Below, one piece after another: positions 25,544 through 34,262 of a DNA stretch of 64,000 bases. The DNA is taken from assembly GCA_963698535.1 (NCBI GenBank), contig CAVORD010000001.1, forward strand, positions 1,736,001-1,800,000, written 5' to 3'. How positions within the stretch are numbered: the stretch's first letter is position 1; each line of letters begins with the position of its first letter. Source of the DNA: CAVORD01 sp963698535 (lineage in GTDB: Bacteria > Bacteroidota > Bacteroidia > Bacteroidales > VadinHA17). The notes beneath the pieces were generated by a model. It saw only the letters and a list, made by a program, of their open reading frames with translations, was not told where the DNA came from and ran no database searches. The translations under genes and the position numbers were made by a program.

Positions 25544-26561
25544 ATGAGCAGCTACAACATTACCAGCCTTAATGATTTTATTATCATCAAACAAAAAGAT
25601 TTCCCATATGCCAAGGGTGATCTCTCTTATCTTCTCCACCACATAGGCACAGCCGCCAAAATGGTGAATAAAAAGATTAACAAGGCCGGACTGGTAGATA
25701 TATTAGGGAAAACGGGGGATATAAACATCCAGGGAGAGACTCAGCAACTGCTTGACAGGTATGCAGATGAGGTATTCATGGAGTCACTTTTCTCAAGTGG
25801 GGAGTGCTGCGGGGTCGCTTCTGAGGAAAATGAAGAGAGAATAGTTTTTACCAGCGATCAGGGGATGAATGGTAAATATGTCGTTTGTATTGACCCACTC
25901 GACGGCTCTTCAAATATAGATGTTAATGTATCTGTAGGAACGATATTTTCCATATACAGAAGAGTAAGCGAGAGAGGAACAAGAGCTTCTCTCGAAGATT
26001 TCCTGCAACCTGGTTCAGCACAAATTGCTGCCGGATATATTATATATGGTTCATCAACAATGCTTGTTTACACCACCGGAAACGGAGTGAACGGGTTTAC
26101 CCTTGACCCTTCTCTTGGAGAGTTTTGTCTGTCTCATCCCAATATCGTAACTCCCGAAAACGGAAAGATCTATAGCATTAATGAGGGTAACTATGTTAAG
26201 TTCCCTGAGGGAATAAAAAAATATATAAAATATTGTCAGGAGAGGGATAATGAAACTAACCGTCCTTATACCTCCCGGTATATCGGATCTCTGGTATCCG
26301 ACTTTCACAGGAATCTTTTGAAGGGAGGCATATTCCTTTATCCCGGAAAATGAAAGTTCTCCTGAGGGAAAACTCCGACTGGTATATGAGTGCAATCCTA
26401 TCGCTTTTATTGCAGAGCAGGCAATGGGCATGGCATCTACCGGAACGAAAAGAGTGCTTGACATCAAACCTGAATCACTTCACCAAAGAGAGCCCTTCTA
26501 TGTCGGATCTCCAACTATGGTCAGGAAAGTTGAGCATTTTATAGAAACCTTCGGCAAGTAG
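25544..26561 (+). pseudogene. fbp: Class I fructose-1,6-bisphosphatase, interrupted by one frameshift
   Basis: Gluconeogenic phosphatase, cytoplasmic and Mg-dependent. The first 269 residues are intact, with the metal-binding DPLDGSSNID (about 116-125), VSVGTIFSIY and the late RNLLKGGIFLYP block, then a stop follows at 26353. The missing C-terminus (PENESSPEGKLRLVYECNP through KVEHFIETFGK) follows in the next frame to the TAG at 26559-26561. Removing one C from the CCC at about 26342-26344 rejoins them into a chain of 338 residues, the usual family length. Sequencing insertion is the simplest reading; otherwise the enzyme lacks its substrate-binding C-terminus. Confidence 0.87.
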
Positions 26562-26605
26562 TTCCACTTCGAAGTAGTTTATTTTCAAAACATTCAGCAC
26601 ATTGC

Positions 26606-26613
26606 TATATTTG
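26606..26613 (+). promoter_or_regulatory. -7 element upstream of the leader ORF (first copy)
   Basis: TATATTTG, full consensus match, 16 nt before the leader ATG at 26630. Confidence 0.5.
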
Positions 26614-26629
26614 CAGCCATTATCAGGAA

Positions 26630-26761
26630 ATGGATATTAATCTGTTAAACACCCGTTACTCAGTATTCGTCCCTCCATCCGTTCAGAGAGAGTTTATAAC
26701 ATCAGGAATTGCCATTGCTATATTTGCAGCCATTATCAGGAAATGGATATTAATCTGTTAA
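26630..26761 (+). CDS. 43-codon leader ORF made of a duplicated, out-of-frame mfd start
   Basis: It begins with the same 11 codons as Mfd (MDINLLNTRYS), continues with a diverged version of the next Mfd residues (PSVQREFITSGIA against LSVQRELVTPGTA), then runs through the second promoter copy in another frame. It ends in TAA at 26759-26761, 16 codons into nothing recognisable. It overlaps the true mfd start (26743) by 19 nt in a different frame, so it could couple or compete with mfd translation. Whether it is expressed is unknown; a duplication relic or assembly fault is possible. Confidence 0.4.
   Translation: MDINLLNTRYSVFVPPSVQREFITSGIAIAIFAAIIRKWILIC
26719..26726 (+). promoter_or_regulatory. 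-7 element of mfd (second copy)
   Basis: TATATTTG, 16 nt before the mfd ATG at 26743. Identical to the box at 26606. Confidence 0.55.
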
Positions 26762-29700
26762 ACACCCGTTACTCAGAGCACCCGGCTCTCCTATCTGTTC
26801 AGAGAGAGCTTGTGACACCAGGAACTGCTCCTTTGCTCCTTGAAGGACTTTCGGGGTCTGCCTCTTCAATGGTAATGGCCGCCATTTATCGTTCATCTGT
26901 TTCAACCCACCTGGTAATAATGCGCGATAAGGAGGAAGCAGCATACTTCTATAACGACCTGTTCACTCTTTGCGGCGACGAAAGTATTTACTTCTTCCCC
27001 AGTGCTTTCAAAAGGTCTGTTGTTCATGAGCAATCTGACCCGGGAAATATTCTTCTCAGAAGTACCGCACTGAATTTCCTGGGGTCCGGTAAGAGAAAAT
27101 GTATTATTGTAAGCTATCCTGAAGCACTGGTTGAAAAAGTTGTTTCAAAAAAGACTCTCACCGGCAGCACTCTGTCAATAAAAAAGGGAGATAACCTCTC
27201 TATTGAATTTATTGAAGAAGCACTCCAGGAGTATAACTTCAGCCGTGTGGAATTCGTTTCCGAACCAGGACACTATTCTATCCGGGGGAGTCTTGTTGAC
27301 CTCTTTTCCTTTTCAGGTGATAAGCCGGCCCGGATTGACTTTTTCGGAGATACTGTCGATTCGATCAGACTTTTCGACCCCGACACACAACTGTCATCGG
27401 AAACAATTTCAGCATACACAATACTACCCGATCTTCTCTCAATTACCACGAATGAGGAGGCAGTATCAATCCTCGACTTCATTCCACCATCATCATATAT
27501 CTGGATCGATAATCCTGAAATGGTCCTTGACCAGATGAATACCATATATTCTCTCGCTCTTTCCAGGAATGAGTCAGGAGCTTTGCCTGTATCTATTGAT
27601 ACTCTCATCGATGGAAGAGAATTTTCCAACTCAGCAAAACCCTTCAGACTAATTGAAATTGGAGGTAACGGATATTCAGAGAACTTAACCAGGATCTCTT
27701 TCCGGACAGAGCCACAGCCTCAGTTCAACAAGAACTTCGAACTTGTTGTTTCAGCCAACAGGATCTCCCAGCAAAATGGCTATTCAAGTATTATCCTGGC
27801 AGAAAACGATATCCAGATCGACAGGCTTAAGGATATATTTAAAGAAATTAGTCCGGATGTGTCATTTACATATATCCGGTCAGCTCTTCATCGTGGATTT
27901 ACGGACCATGATCTCAAACTTTCCATCTTAACCGACCATCAGATATTTGACAGATATCACAAATTCAAAATCAGGGGCTCCTTCACCAGAAAGGAGAGTC
28001 TGGCTCTTAAGGAGTTAACAGGGCTTAACCCGGGCGATTATATTGTACATATCGACCATGGAATAGGTCGTTTCGGAGGTCTGGAAAAGATTGAGGTCAA
28101 CGGGAAGGTACAGGAGACTATCAGGCTGGTATTCAGGGACAATGATATTCTTTTTGTTGGAATTCACAGTCTCCACCGGATATCAAAGTACAGGGGTAAG
28201 GATTCGGCTCCGCCCAAAATAAACAAGCTTGGCACCGGGTCATGGCAGAAGCTGAAAAACGCCGCTAAATCGAAAGTAAAGGATATTGCCAGAGACCTGA
28301 TACTACTCTACTCGACCAGAATCAAGATGAAAGGATATGGGTTCTCCCCCGACTCCTATCTTCAGAGGGAACTTGAGGCCTCCTTCATATATGAAGACAC
28401 CCCAGACCAGGAGACTGCAACGGTTACTGTTAAAAACGACATGGAATCGGATGTTCCGATGGACCGCCTGATATGCGGGGATGTAGGCTTCGGCAAGACT
28501 GAAATAGCCATCAGGGCTGCGTTTAAGGCAGCTACCGACGGTAAGCAAACTGCCGTTTTGGTACCCACAACCATTCTTGCACTTCAGCATTATAAGACAT
28601 TCAGCTCCCGGTTAAAGGAGTTCCCGGTCCGCGTTGAATATATAAGCCGGCACAGGAGAGCTTCTGACCAGAAGGCCATCTTTGAAGATCTTAAAAACGG
28701 TAAAATTGATATAATAATCGGCACTCACAAACTTGTAGGCAAGGAGGTTGGCTTTAAGGATCTTGGATTGCTGGTGATTGATGAAGAGCAGAGGTTTGGA
28801 GTGGCTGTAAAGGAGAAACTCAAGAAATTGAAAGCCAATGTCGACACTCTCACTCTCACCGCGACACCTATACCACGAACCCTGCAGTTTTCACTTATGG
28901 GTGCCAGAGACCTCTCCGTTATTAGTACTCCTCCTCCGAACAGGATGCCCATTATAACAGAGTTACACGGATTCAATGAGGAGATAATAAGGGAGGGTAT
29001 TGAATATGAATTAAGCCGAAATGGCCAGGTATTCTTTATCCATAACAGAGTACAGAACATTAACGATCTGAAGGCAACTCTTTTACGTATTGTCCCTGGT
29101 GTTAAAATAGTAATAGTCCACGGGCAGCTTGATGGTAAAGATATCGAAAACAGAATGTACGACTTCATATACGGCGATTACGATATTCTGCTGGCAACAA
29201 CAATTGTGGAGTCGGGACTGGATATTCCAAATGCAAATACGATATTCATTAACGATGCCCATAACTTCGGATTGAGTGAGCTTCACCAGCTCAGGGGACG
29301 TGTAGGCAGGTCGAACAAGAAGGCTTTCTGTTACCTTCTTACACCTCCACTGAGTAATGTTTCCACTGAAGCCAAACGCCGTTTGAAGGCTATAGAAGAG
29401 TTTGCGGAGCTTGGAAGTGGATTCAACATAGCTTTACAAGATCTTGATATAAGAGGATCAGGCAATATCCTTGGAGGAGAGCAGAGTGGATTCATTGCTG
29501 ATATAGGCTTTGAGACTTATCAGCGGATACTTCAGGAAGCAATAACTGAACTGCGCGAAGAAGAGTTTCCTCTGATGGAGACGAAACAGAATGACCTGCC
29601 ACAGGAAAAAAGCCGGAAAGGTTTCACTGATGATGTTACTATCGACAGCGACATGGAGATAATGCTGCCCGAGAGCTATGTATCGAACATACCGGAAAGG

Positions 29701-30090
29701 ATAAGATTATATAAGGAGTTAAATGAGATCCGTAATGAGGAGGGATTAACCCAATTCAGTGCGAGGATCAATGACCGCTTCGGCCCACTGCCTGAACAGG
29801 TAAATTCACTGCTCGATCTGGTAAGGATAAAGTGGGTGACAAGTAATCTGGGTATTGAAAAGGTGGTTATGAAGAATGGGATAATGATACTCCACTTTAT
29901 TTCCAACCCCGATTCCGTTTTTTACAAAAGCGAAATATTTATTAGGGTAATGGGGTATGTCAACACCCGTCCAAGACGTATGGAGGTGAAGCAAAAGAAC
30001 TCAAAACTTTCACTTTATATTAAGAACATTACAACAACATCTGTCGCCTTAACGATACTCAAAGAGATGGAGTCGGCGGCAAAAAACTGA
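26743..30090 (+). CDS. mfd: Transcription-repair coupling factor
   Basis: DNA translocase that removes RNA polymerase stalled at lesions and recruits UvrA. UvrB-like N-terminal modules are followed by the RNA-polymerase-interaction domain (about residues 410-500, opening LNPGDYIVHIDHGIGRFGG). Next come RecG-like helicase motifs: Walker A GDVGFGKTE (about 578), DEEQRFG (about 677), TATPIPRTLQ, ESGLDIPNANT and QLRGRVGRS, then the C-terminal TRCF domain. At 1115 residues it has the normal Bacteroidota length. The start at 26743 is supported by the promoter box 16 nt upstream and by the protein beginning directly in the first UvrB-like module. The start region is duplicated just upstream. Confidence 0.96.
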   Translation: MDINLLNTRYSEHPALLSVQRELVTPGTAPLLLEGLSGSASSMVMAAIYRSSVSTHLVIMRDKEEAAYFYNDLFTLCGDESIYFFPSAFKRSVVHEQSDPGNILLRSTALNFLGSGKRKCIIVSYPEALVEKVVSKKTLTGSTLSIKKGDNLSIEFIEEALQEYNFSRVEFVSEPGHYSIRGSLVDLFSFSGDKPARIDFFGDTVDSIRLFDPDTQLSSETISAYTILPDLLSITTNEEAVSILDFIPPSSYIWIDNPEMVLDQMNTIYSLALSRNESGALPVSIDTLIDGREFSNSAKPFRLIEIGGNGYSENLTRISFRTEPQPQFNKNFELVVSANRISQQNGYSSIILAENDIQIDRLKDIFKEISPDVSFTYIRSALHRGFTDHDLKLSILTDHQIFDRYHKFKIRGSFTRKESLALKELTGLNPGDYIVHIDHGIGRFGGLEKIEVNGKVQETIRLVFRDNDILFVGIHSLHRISKYRGKDSAPPKINKLGTGSWQKLKNAAKSKVKDIARDLILLYSTRIKMKGYGFSPDSYLQRELEASFIYEDTPDQETATVTVKNDMESDVPMDRLICGDVGFGKTEIAIRAAFKAATDGKQTAVLVPTTILALQHYKTFSSRLKEFPVRVEYISRHRRASDQKAIFEDLKNGKIDIIIGTHKLVGKEVGFKDLGLLVIDEEQRFGVAVKEKLKKLKANVDTLTLTATPIPRTLQFSLMGARDLSVISTPPPNRMPIITELHGFNEEIIREGIEYELSRNGQVFFIHNRVQNINDLKATLLRIVPGVKIVIVHGQLDGKDIENRMYDFIYGDYDILLATTIVESGLDIPNANTIFINDAHNFGLSELHQLRGRVGRSNKKAFCYLLTPPLSNVSTEAKRRLKAIEEFAELGSGFNIALQDLDIRGSGNILGGEQSGFIADIGFETYQRILQEAITELREEEFPLMETKQNDLPQEKSRKGFTDDVTIDSDMEIMLPESYVSNIPERIRLYKELNEIRNEEGLTQFSARINDRFGPLPEQVNSLLDLVRIKWVTSNLGIEKVVMKNGIMILHFISNPDSVFYKSEIFIRVMGYVNTRPRRMEVKQKNSKLSLYIKNITTTSVALTILKEMESAAKN

Positions 30091-30132
30091 GTTATTTAAT
30101 ATATTATTAACAGCATAATTTCAACATTTTAA

Positions 30133-30140
30133 TAATTTTA
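30133..30140 (+). promoter_or_regulatory. Possible -7 element of the coaX operon
   Basis: TAATTTTA, one mismatch from TAnnTTTG, exactly 16 nt before the coaX ATG at 30157. Confidence 0.4.
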
Positions 30141-30156
30141 CCCCGCTAAACCTGCC

Positions 30157-30876
30157 ATGAACCTGATTATAGATATAGGGAACTCGTCGATCAAAGTTGC
30201 GATATATGCTGAGGGGAAGATGATTCAGCATTTCAAATCGGATCTTACCGACATTAATGAGATTAAACAATCTCTGAAAATCTATAATATTGAAAGAGCC
30301 ATTATCTCCTCCGTAACCAATATTCCTTCTGAATTGGTTCAGGAGTTCAGTTCAGGGGATATTCCTTTCATTATTATGAACGGGGAAACGCCTTTACCAT
30401 TCGGCAGCGATTATGAGACCCCGGGAACCCTGGGAATGGATAGGGTGGCTGCAATAGCAGGCGCATACAATTTTTCAGGTCATAAAGACGTTCTGGTAGT
30501 TGATGCAGGAACAGCCATCACGTATGATCAGCTTACAGGAGGCAGGTATAACGGTGGAACAATTTCACCCGGACTGGCAATCCGTTTCAGAGCCCTCAAG
30601 GAATTTACTGCCCGCCTCCCCCTGATGAGCACGACAGATGCAGGGGAATTTCCTGCAAGAAATACGGGCTCAGCAATAGCCACTGGTGTTGTAGATGGAT
30701 TGGTTTTTGAAATAAATGAGTATATTCGCAGATTCAGAAAAAAGGGGGCCGAGGGAGTGGTTTTTATCACCGGAGGCGATGCGGAATTCCTTCATCAACT
30801 AATCGATGAAGGAGTGATACTCAGACCCGGACTAGTTACTGATGGATTAAATTTTATTCTAAATTATAATGCGTAA
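30157..30876 (+). CDS. coaX: Type III pantothenate kinase
   Basis: Phosphorylates pantothenate, the first step of coenzyme A synthesis. ASKHA-fold motifs are present: IDIGNSSIKVAIY at the N-terminus (phosphate 1), TPGTLGMDRVAAIAGAY in the middle, VVDAGTAITYD (phosphate 2), and a late FITGGDAEFL. 239 residues, a normal length. It is first in a six-gene + strand run; its stop overlaps the next start by 8 bp, which suggests translational coupling. Confidence 0.95.
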   Translation: MNLIIDIGNSSIKVAIYAEGKMIQHFKSDLTDINEIKQSLKIYNIERAIISSVTNIPSELVQEFSSGDIPFIIMNGETPLPFGSDYETPGTLGMDRVAAIAGAYNFSGHKDVLVVDAGTAITYDQLTGGRYNGGTISPGLAIRFRALKEFTARLPLMSTTDAGEFPARNTGSAIATGVVDGLVFEINEYIRRFRKKGAEGVVFITGGDAEFLHQLIDEGVILRPGLVTDGLNFILNYNA

Positions 30877-32161
30877 AGCAACCCTTTTCATAATAGTATT
30901 ATTAACAATGTCGGCAATTTCTGTCGACGCTCAGAAACTTCTAAATTCGCCTTATGGCAGGTTTGGGATCGGAAACCTTGAGCCTGTTGGAAACTTCAGG
31001 TCACTTGGTATGGGAGGCGCATCAATTGCTTCGGGTAATAATGTCAATATATCCTTCCTGAACCCTGCAACATTGAGCGCTATCGACACGAACTCATTCG
31101 TTTTCGATTTTGGGATGGATTATACTGTAGCTAAATTGTCAGATGGCACATCTTCCTATACAACCGACGATTTTAACTTCGATCATCTTATCATTGCATT
31201 CCCAATAATGAAGAGATGGGGCGTTGCTGCAGGCCTGATACCTTATAGTAATGCTTACTATAAGATTGCCGAGACAGTTGAAGAAGGCGATCCCGATTAT
31301 GATCCTGTTACAGGTTCATATAGCAACATTCATGAAGGTAAAGGCGGATTATCATCCTTCTTTCTGGGCACAGGATTTTCACCCCTCAAGAATTTATCGT
31401 TTGGGGCGAATCTTACGGTTCTTTTTGGGGAAATTGAGAGGTTTAACCATCTTATATTTACTGAAGATGCAAACCTCTTTAATAATCGCTCCAGTGAAAA
31501 AATTGTGCTTAACGGCATAAACTACGACCTTGGTGTTCTCTATTCACAGCCACTCAAGAATGATTATTTCGTGAATGGAGGCTTCTCATTTACCGGATCA
31601 AAATCATACTCAACGGAATTTGAGAGCTTACAATTGAGATATACAGGATATTCCGGTACCCAATATTCAACCGATACATTAAGCTATCAATCATCCACCG
31701 GTAATACAACAACCCTCCCCTCCACCATGAGATTTGGGGTTGCTTTCGGGAAAAAGGATAAATTCACAGCCGCAGCTGACTATATTGTAAGCAACTGGTC
31801 GTCAGCGATATTACCAGGCACCGCCGGTAGCCTAAGAAATAGTGAGTCATTCCACCTCGGACTCGAATATGTTCCAAGTAAATACTCAAATTACAGGTTT
31901 CTTGATAGGGTAGAATACAGGGTTGGAGGTCATACAACTGATAATTATCTTATCTTTAATGATTCAGGCATCCGAGAGTTTGGCATCACTTTTGGTATAG
32001 GTTTACAAATGAGAAAAACTATGTCGCGGACAAATATATATTTTGACATGACACAGCGTAACGGATCCAAGATCCCTGGCCTCTATAATGAGACCTACTA
32101 CAGCGTCGGGGTAAGTCTGAATCTGTATGACTACTGGTTTATTAAGAGAAAGTACAATTAA
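30869..32161 (+). CDS. FadL/PorV-like outer-membrane beta-barrel protein
   Basis: Predicted outer-membrane barrel of unknown cargo. It has a signal peptide (about residues 1-21, ending SVDAQ) followed by the LNSPYGRFGIGNL and SLGMGGASIASGNNVNISFLNPATLSAID segments, the hallmark of FadL/PorV-type barrels in Bacteroidota. Alternating hydrophobic strands run to a C-terminal aromatic strand. No lipoprotein cysteine. Between coaX and a TPR gene, ahead of lptC, it belongs to an envelope operon; I infer a role in lipid or envelope traffic but cannot name one. Confidence 0.8.
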   Translation: MRKATLFIIVLLTMSAISVDAQKLLNSPYGRFGIGNLEPVGNFRSLGMGGASIASGNNVNISFLNPATLSAIDTNSFVFDFGMDYTVAKLSDGTSSYTTDDFNFDHLIIAFPIMKRWGVAAGLIPYSNAYYKIAETVEEGDPDYDPVTGSYSNIHEGKGGLSSFFLGTGFSPLKNLSFGANLTVLFGEIERFNHLIFTEDANLFNNRSSEKIVLNGINYDLGVLYSQPLKNDYFVNGGFSFTGSKSYSTEFESLQLRYTGYSGTQYSTDTLSYQSSTGNTTTLPSTMRFGVAFGKKDKFTAAADYIVSNWSSAILPGTAGSLRNSESFHLGLEYVPSKYSNYRFLDRVEYRVGGHTTDNYLIFNDSGIREFGITFGIGLQMRKTMSRTNIYFDMTQRNGSKIPGLYNETYYSVGVSLNLYDYWFIKRKYN

Positions 32162-32179
32162 CAAATTATATTTAGACAA

Positions 32180-33511
32180 ATGAAAACGAATTTAAGAAAT
32201 GTAATCACCCTGATTTTCCTGGCCCTCCTTTCGACGGGAGCAATTGCTCAAAAGGGCGTAGAGGATGGTTCAAAATTCGGACATGGGGAAGATAGCGTAA
32301 ACTGCAGGAAAAATGAATCGCTTTACAGAAGCTATTACGACCAGAATAACTATCAAATGGCTATTCCTTTCTGGAGACAGAACATGCAGGATTGCCCGCT
32401 TTCTTCAGTTAACCTCTACATCAGGGGGGAGAAAATGTATAAAGACCTTTATATTGAAAGCAAAAACGAGGCTTATATCGATACCGTATTTCAGATACTG
32501 GATCAGAAATCAAAGTATTTCGGACATGCTGCCGTAAACGAAGCACGTAAGGCTACAGACCTATGGGATCTCAATAGCGATAGTCCTGCATTCCTCAAGA
32601 GGAGTTTTGATATACTGAACGATGTTTTCAACAGTGCCGGAACAATAGTAGACCCTGATGCCATGGTTATTTTCATGGCAGTAAATGCTAAACTCTTTTC
32701 AATGGGAGAGCTTACCAATGATGTGGTAATAAACAGTTACGCTACCCTTTCGAAACTTATTGAGGCAAGACTGGCCAGAACACCTGATGACTCAAGGGCA
32801 GCAGGTGTGAAGTCGAATCTCGATATTATATTTAAAACAAGTGGTGCTGCTACCTGTGAAGGTCTTATACCACTGTTTACCCCGAAGGTAGCTGCAAATC
32901 CAAAAGATGGTGCTCTTCTGAAACAGGTGATCACCCTTCTCTATGATGCAGGATGCACTGATCAGGATCTTTACTTCAGAAGTGTTGAGAAGCTGTATGC
33001 CCTTGAAAAAAACAGTAATTCAGCCTATCAGCTTGCCGAGATGTATTTCCAGAGAGGCAATATGGAGAGTGCTGAGAAGCATTATATTGAAGCAGCCGGT
33101 ATGGAGAGCGATAATCTGAAGAAATCATCATATTACACCAAACTGGCAACGCTGAAGCTGGAAGCCAAGGACTTTCCGAAAGTACGAGAGTATGCACGTT
33201 CTGCAATTGCAGCCAACAGTGGTAACGGCGCTGCATATCTTCTTATAGGTAAAGCCTACGGTGCTACAAAATTAGGTAATGATGACTTTGATAACAGGGC
33301 TGTTTATTGGATTGCCGTTGATTATTTTCTGAAGGCAAAGAATACCGACCCTGCCCTTACCGACCTCGCAAATGAATCAATTAGTGCATACTCCAAACTA
33401 TTCCCATCCAAAGAGGACTGTTTCTTCAGAGGGATCATTGAAGAGGGTGCAACTTACTCCGTTGGCGGATGGATAGGTGAAAGCACAACCATTAGATTCA
33501 AGCGCGAGTAA
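32180..33511 (+). CDS. Periplasmic TPR-repeat protein
   Basis: Function unknown. Signal peptide (about residues 1-23, ending GAIAQ), then helical repeats; the clearest TPR-like pairs lie at about residues 270-400 (SNSAYQLAEMYFQRGNMESAEKHYIEAAGM and the following AYLLIGKAYG unit). Conserved cysteines (CRKNE, DCPLS, CEGLI, GCTDQD) could form disulphides. 443 residues, encoded 18 bp after the barrel gene and directly abutting lptC. Likely a scaffold partner of the neighbouring envelope proteins. Confidence 0.8.
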   Translation: MKTNLRNVITLIFLALLSTGAIAQKGVEDGSKFGHGEDSVNCRKNESLYRSYYDQNNYQMAIPFWRQNMQDCPLSSVNLYIRGEKMYKDLYIESKNEAYIDTVFQILDQKSKYFGHAAVNEARKATDLWDLNSDSPAFLKRSFDILNDVFNSAGTIVDPDAMVIFMAVNAKLFSMGELTNDVVINSYATLSKLIEARLARTPDDSRAAGVKSNLDIIFKTSGAATCEGLIPLFTPKVAANPKDGALLKQVITLLYDAGCTDQDLYFRSVEKLYALEKNSNSAYQLAEMYFQRGNMESAEKHYIEAAGMESDNLKKSSYYTKLATLKLEAKDFPKVREYARSAIAANSGNGAAYLLIGKAYGATKLGNDDFDNRAVYWIAVDYFLKAKNTDPALTDLANESISAYSKLFPSKEDCFFRGIIEEGATYSVGGWIGESTTIRFKRE

Positions 33512-34075
33512 TTGAGATATTGCAGAAAAATATTGTCTATTATATTTTTTGCAGCCCCGGTTGCCGGGGCTGCTTTTTTTTCAAGTTGCAGCAGGGATAT
33601 CGAAATTATTAATCTCCCTCACATAGACAGCCTCCCCTCTCTTACTGTAAGGGATTTTACTACTGTTTATACCGACTCGGCAAAGCTGCAAATGATAATT
33701 GAAGCACCACTTCTGTACCGTTTTACCGGAATCCAGGAGCCTTATTCAGAATTCCCGGAAGGCATAAAGGTAACTTTCTATGACGGTCATGATAAACCCA
33801 CATCATCGCTGGATGCAGGAACCGCCAGATATGATGACAACAAGAAAACCTGGGAATTGAAAAACGGTGTTGTTGTTGTCAATCCGGATAATGAGAGACT
33901 CGAAACGGAGATCCTTTTCTGGGATGAGGATAAAGAATTAGTTTACACCGATCGGTTTGTTAAAATTACCCGAACCGATCAGATAATTATGGGCACAGGA
34001 CTTGAATCAAATTCCCGTTTTACAAGCATGCGAATTAAAAACGTGAGCGCAACGATATATCTTGACGATGAGTAA
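33512..34075 (+). CDS. lptC: LPS export protein LptC (lipoprotein form)
   Basis: Periplasmic bridge component of the lipopolysaccharide transporter. The start is a TTG immediately after the TAA of the preceding gene; it gives a good lipoprotein signal with lipobox FFSSC (Cys about residue 26). No later start would keep the signal peptide. The rest shows the beta-jellyroll pattern: VYTDSAKLQMIIEAPLLYRF, EFPEGIKVTFYD, ARYDDNKKTWELKNGVVVVN and FVKITRTDQIIMGTGLES. 187 residues, normal for Bacteroidota LptC. A perfect terminator-like hairpin lies within its signal-peptide codons. Its stop overlaps the next ATG. Confidence 0.88.
   Translation: MRYCRKILSIIFFAAPVAGAAFFSSCSRDIEIINLPHIDSLPSLTVRDFTTVYTDSAKLQMIIEAPLLYRFTGIQEPYSEFPEGIKVTFYDGHDKPTSSLDAGTARYDDNKKTWELKNGVVVVNPDNERLETEILFWDEDKELVYTDRFVKITRTDQIIMGTGLESNSRFTSMRIKNVSATIYLDDE
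33551..33581 (+). terminator. Terminator-like hairpin inside the lptC coding region
   Basis: GCAGCCCCGG, TTG loop and CCGGGGCTGC form a perfect 10-bp stem (33551-33573), followed by eight T (33574-33581). It sits 40 bp after the TPR stop, where a terminator would be expected, yet it also encodes the lptC signal-peptide core. Possibly an attenuator. Confidence 0.7.
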
Positions 34076-34262
34076 AAAAGCATTGATTTTTCTGGAAGTG
34101 GCATGGCTGGTTGTCGGCGTACTTTGTGTTGCCGCAGGGATAAGGTCTCTGATATATTCAGGCGGAAACAGATTCCTGGCATTTTTCCTTATGGCCCTTA
34201 TTTCATTTGCCATGGCCTGGTTTAGAAATAAGCAAAGAAAAAAGAGTAATTTTGAGGCATGA
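34068..34262 (+). CDS. Small two-helix membrane protein
   Basis: 64 residues, unrecognised. Two transmembrane helices (about residues 5-25 and 32-53) and a basic C-terminus (RNKQRKKS), so the tail should be cytoplasmic. The ATG at 34068 overlaps the lptC stop (ATGAGTAA) and its own stop overlaps the next ATG (ATGA), arguing for a real, translationally coupled gene. A TTG two codons upstream is less likely as start. Confidence 0.75.
   Translation: MSKKALIFLEVAWLVVGVLCVAAGIRSLIYSGGNRFLAFFLMALISFAMAWFRNKQRKKSNFEA

Larger units (their letters stand above)
26600..26776 (+). repeat. Tandem duplication of the mfd promoter and first codons
   Basis: A 64-bp segment at 26600-26663 is repeated exactly at 26713-26776 (period 113 bp). 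Each copy holds TATATTTG, 16 nt, then an ATG and 11 codons of the mfd N-terminus. The sequences just after each copy (26664-26712 and 26777-26829) are also related but clearly diverged. Confidence 0.9.
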
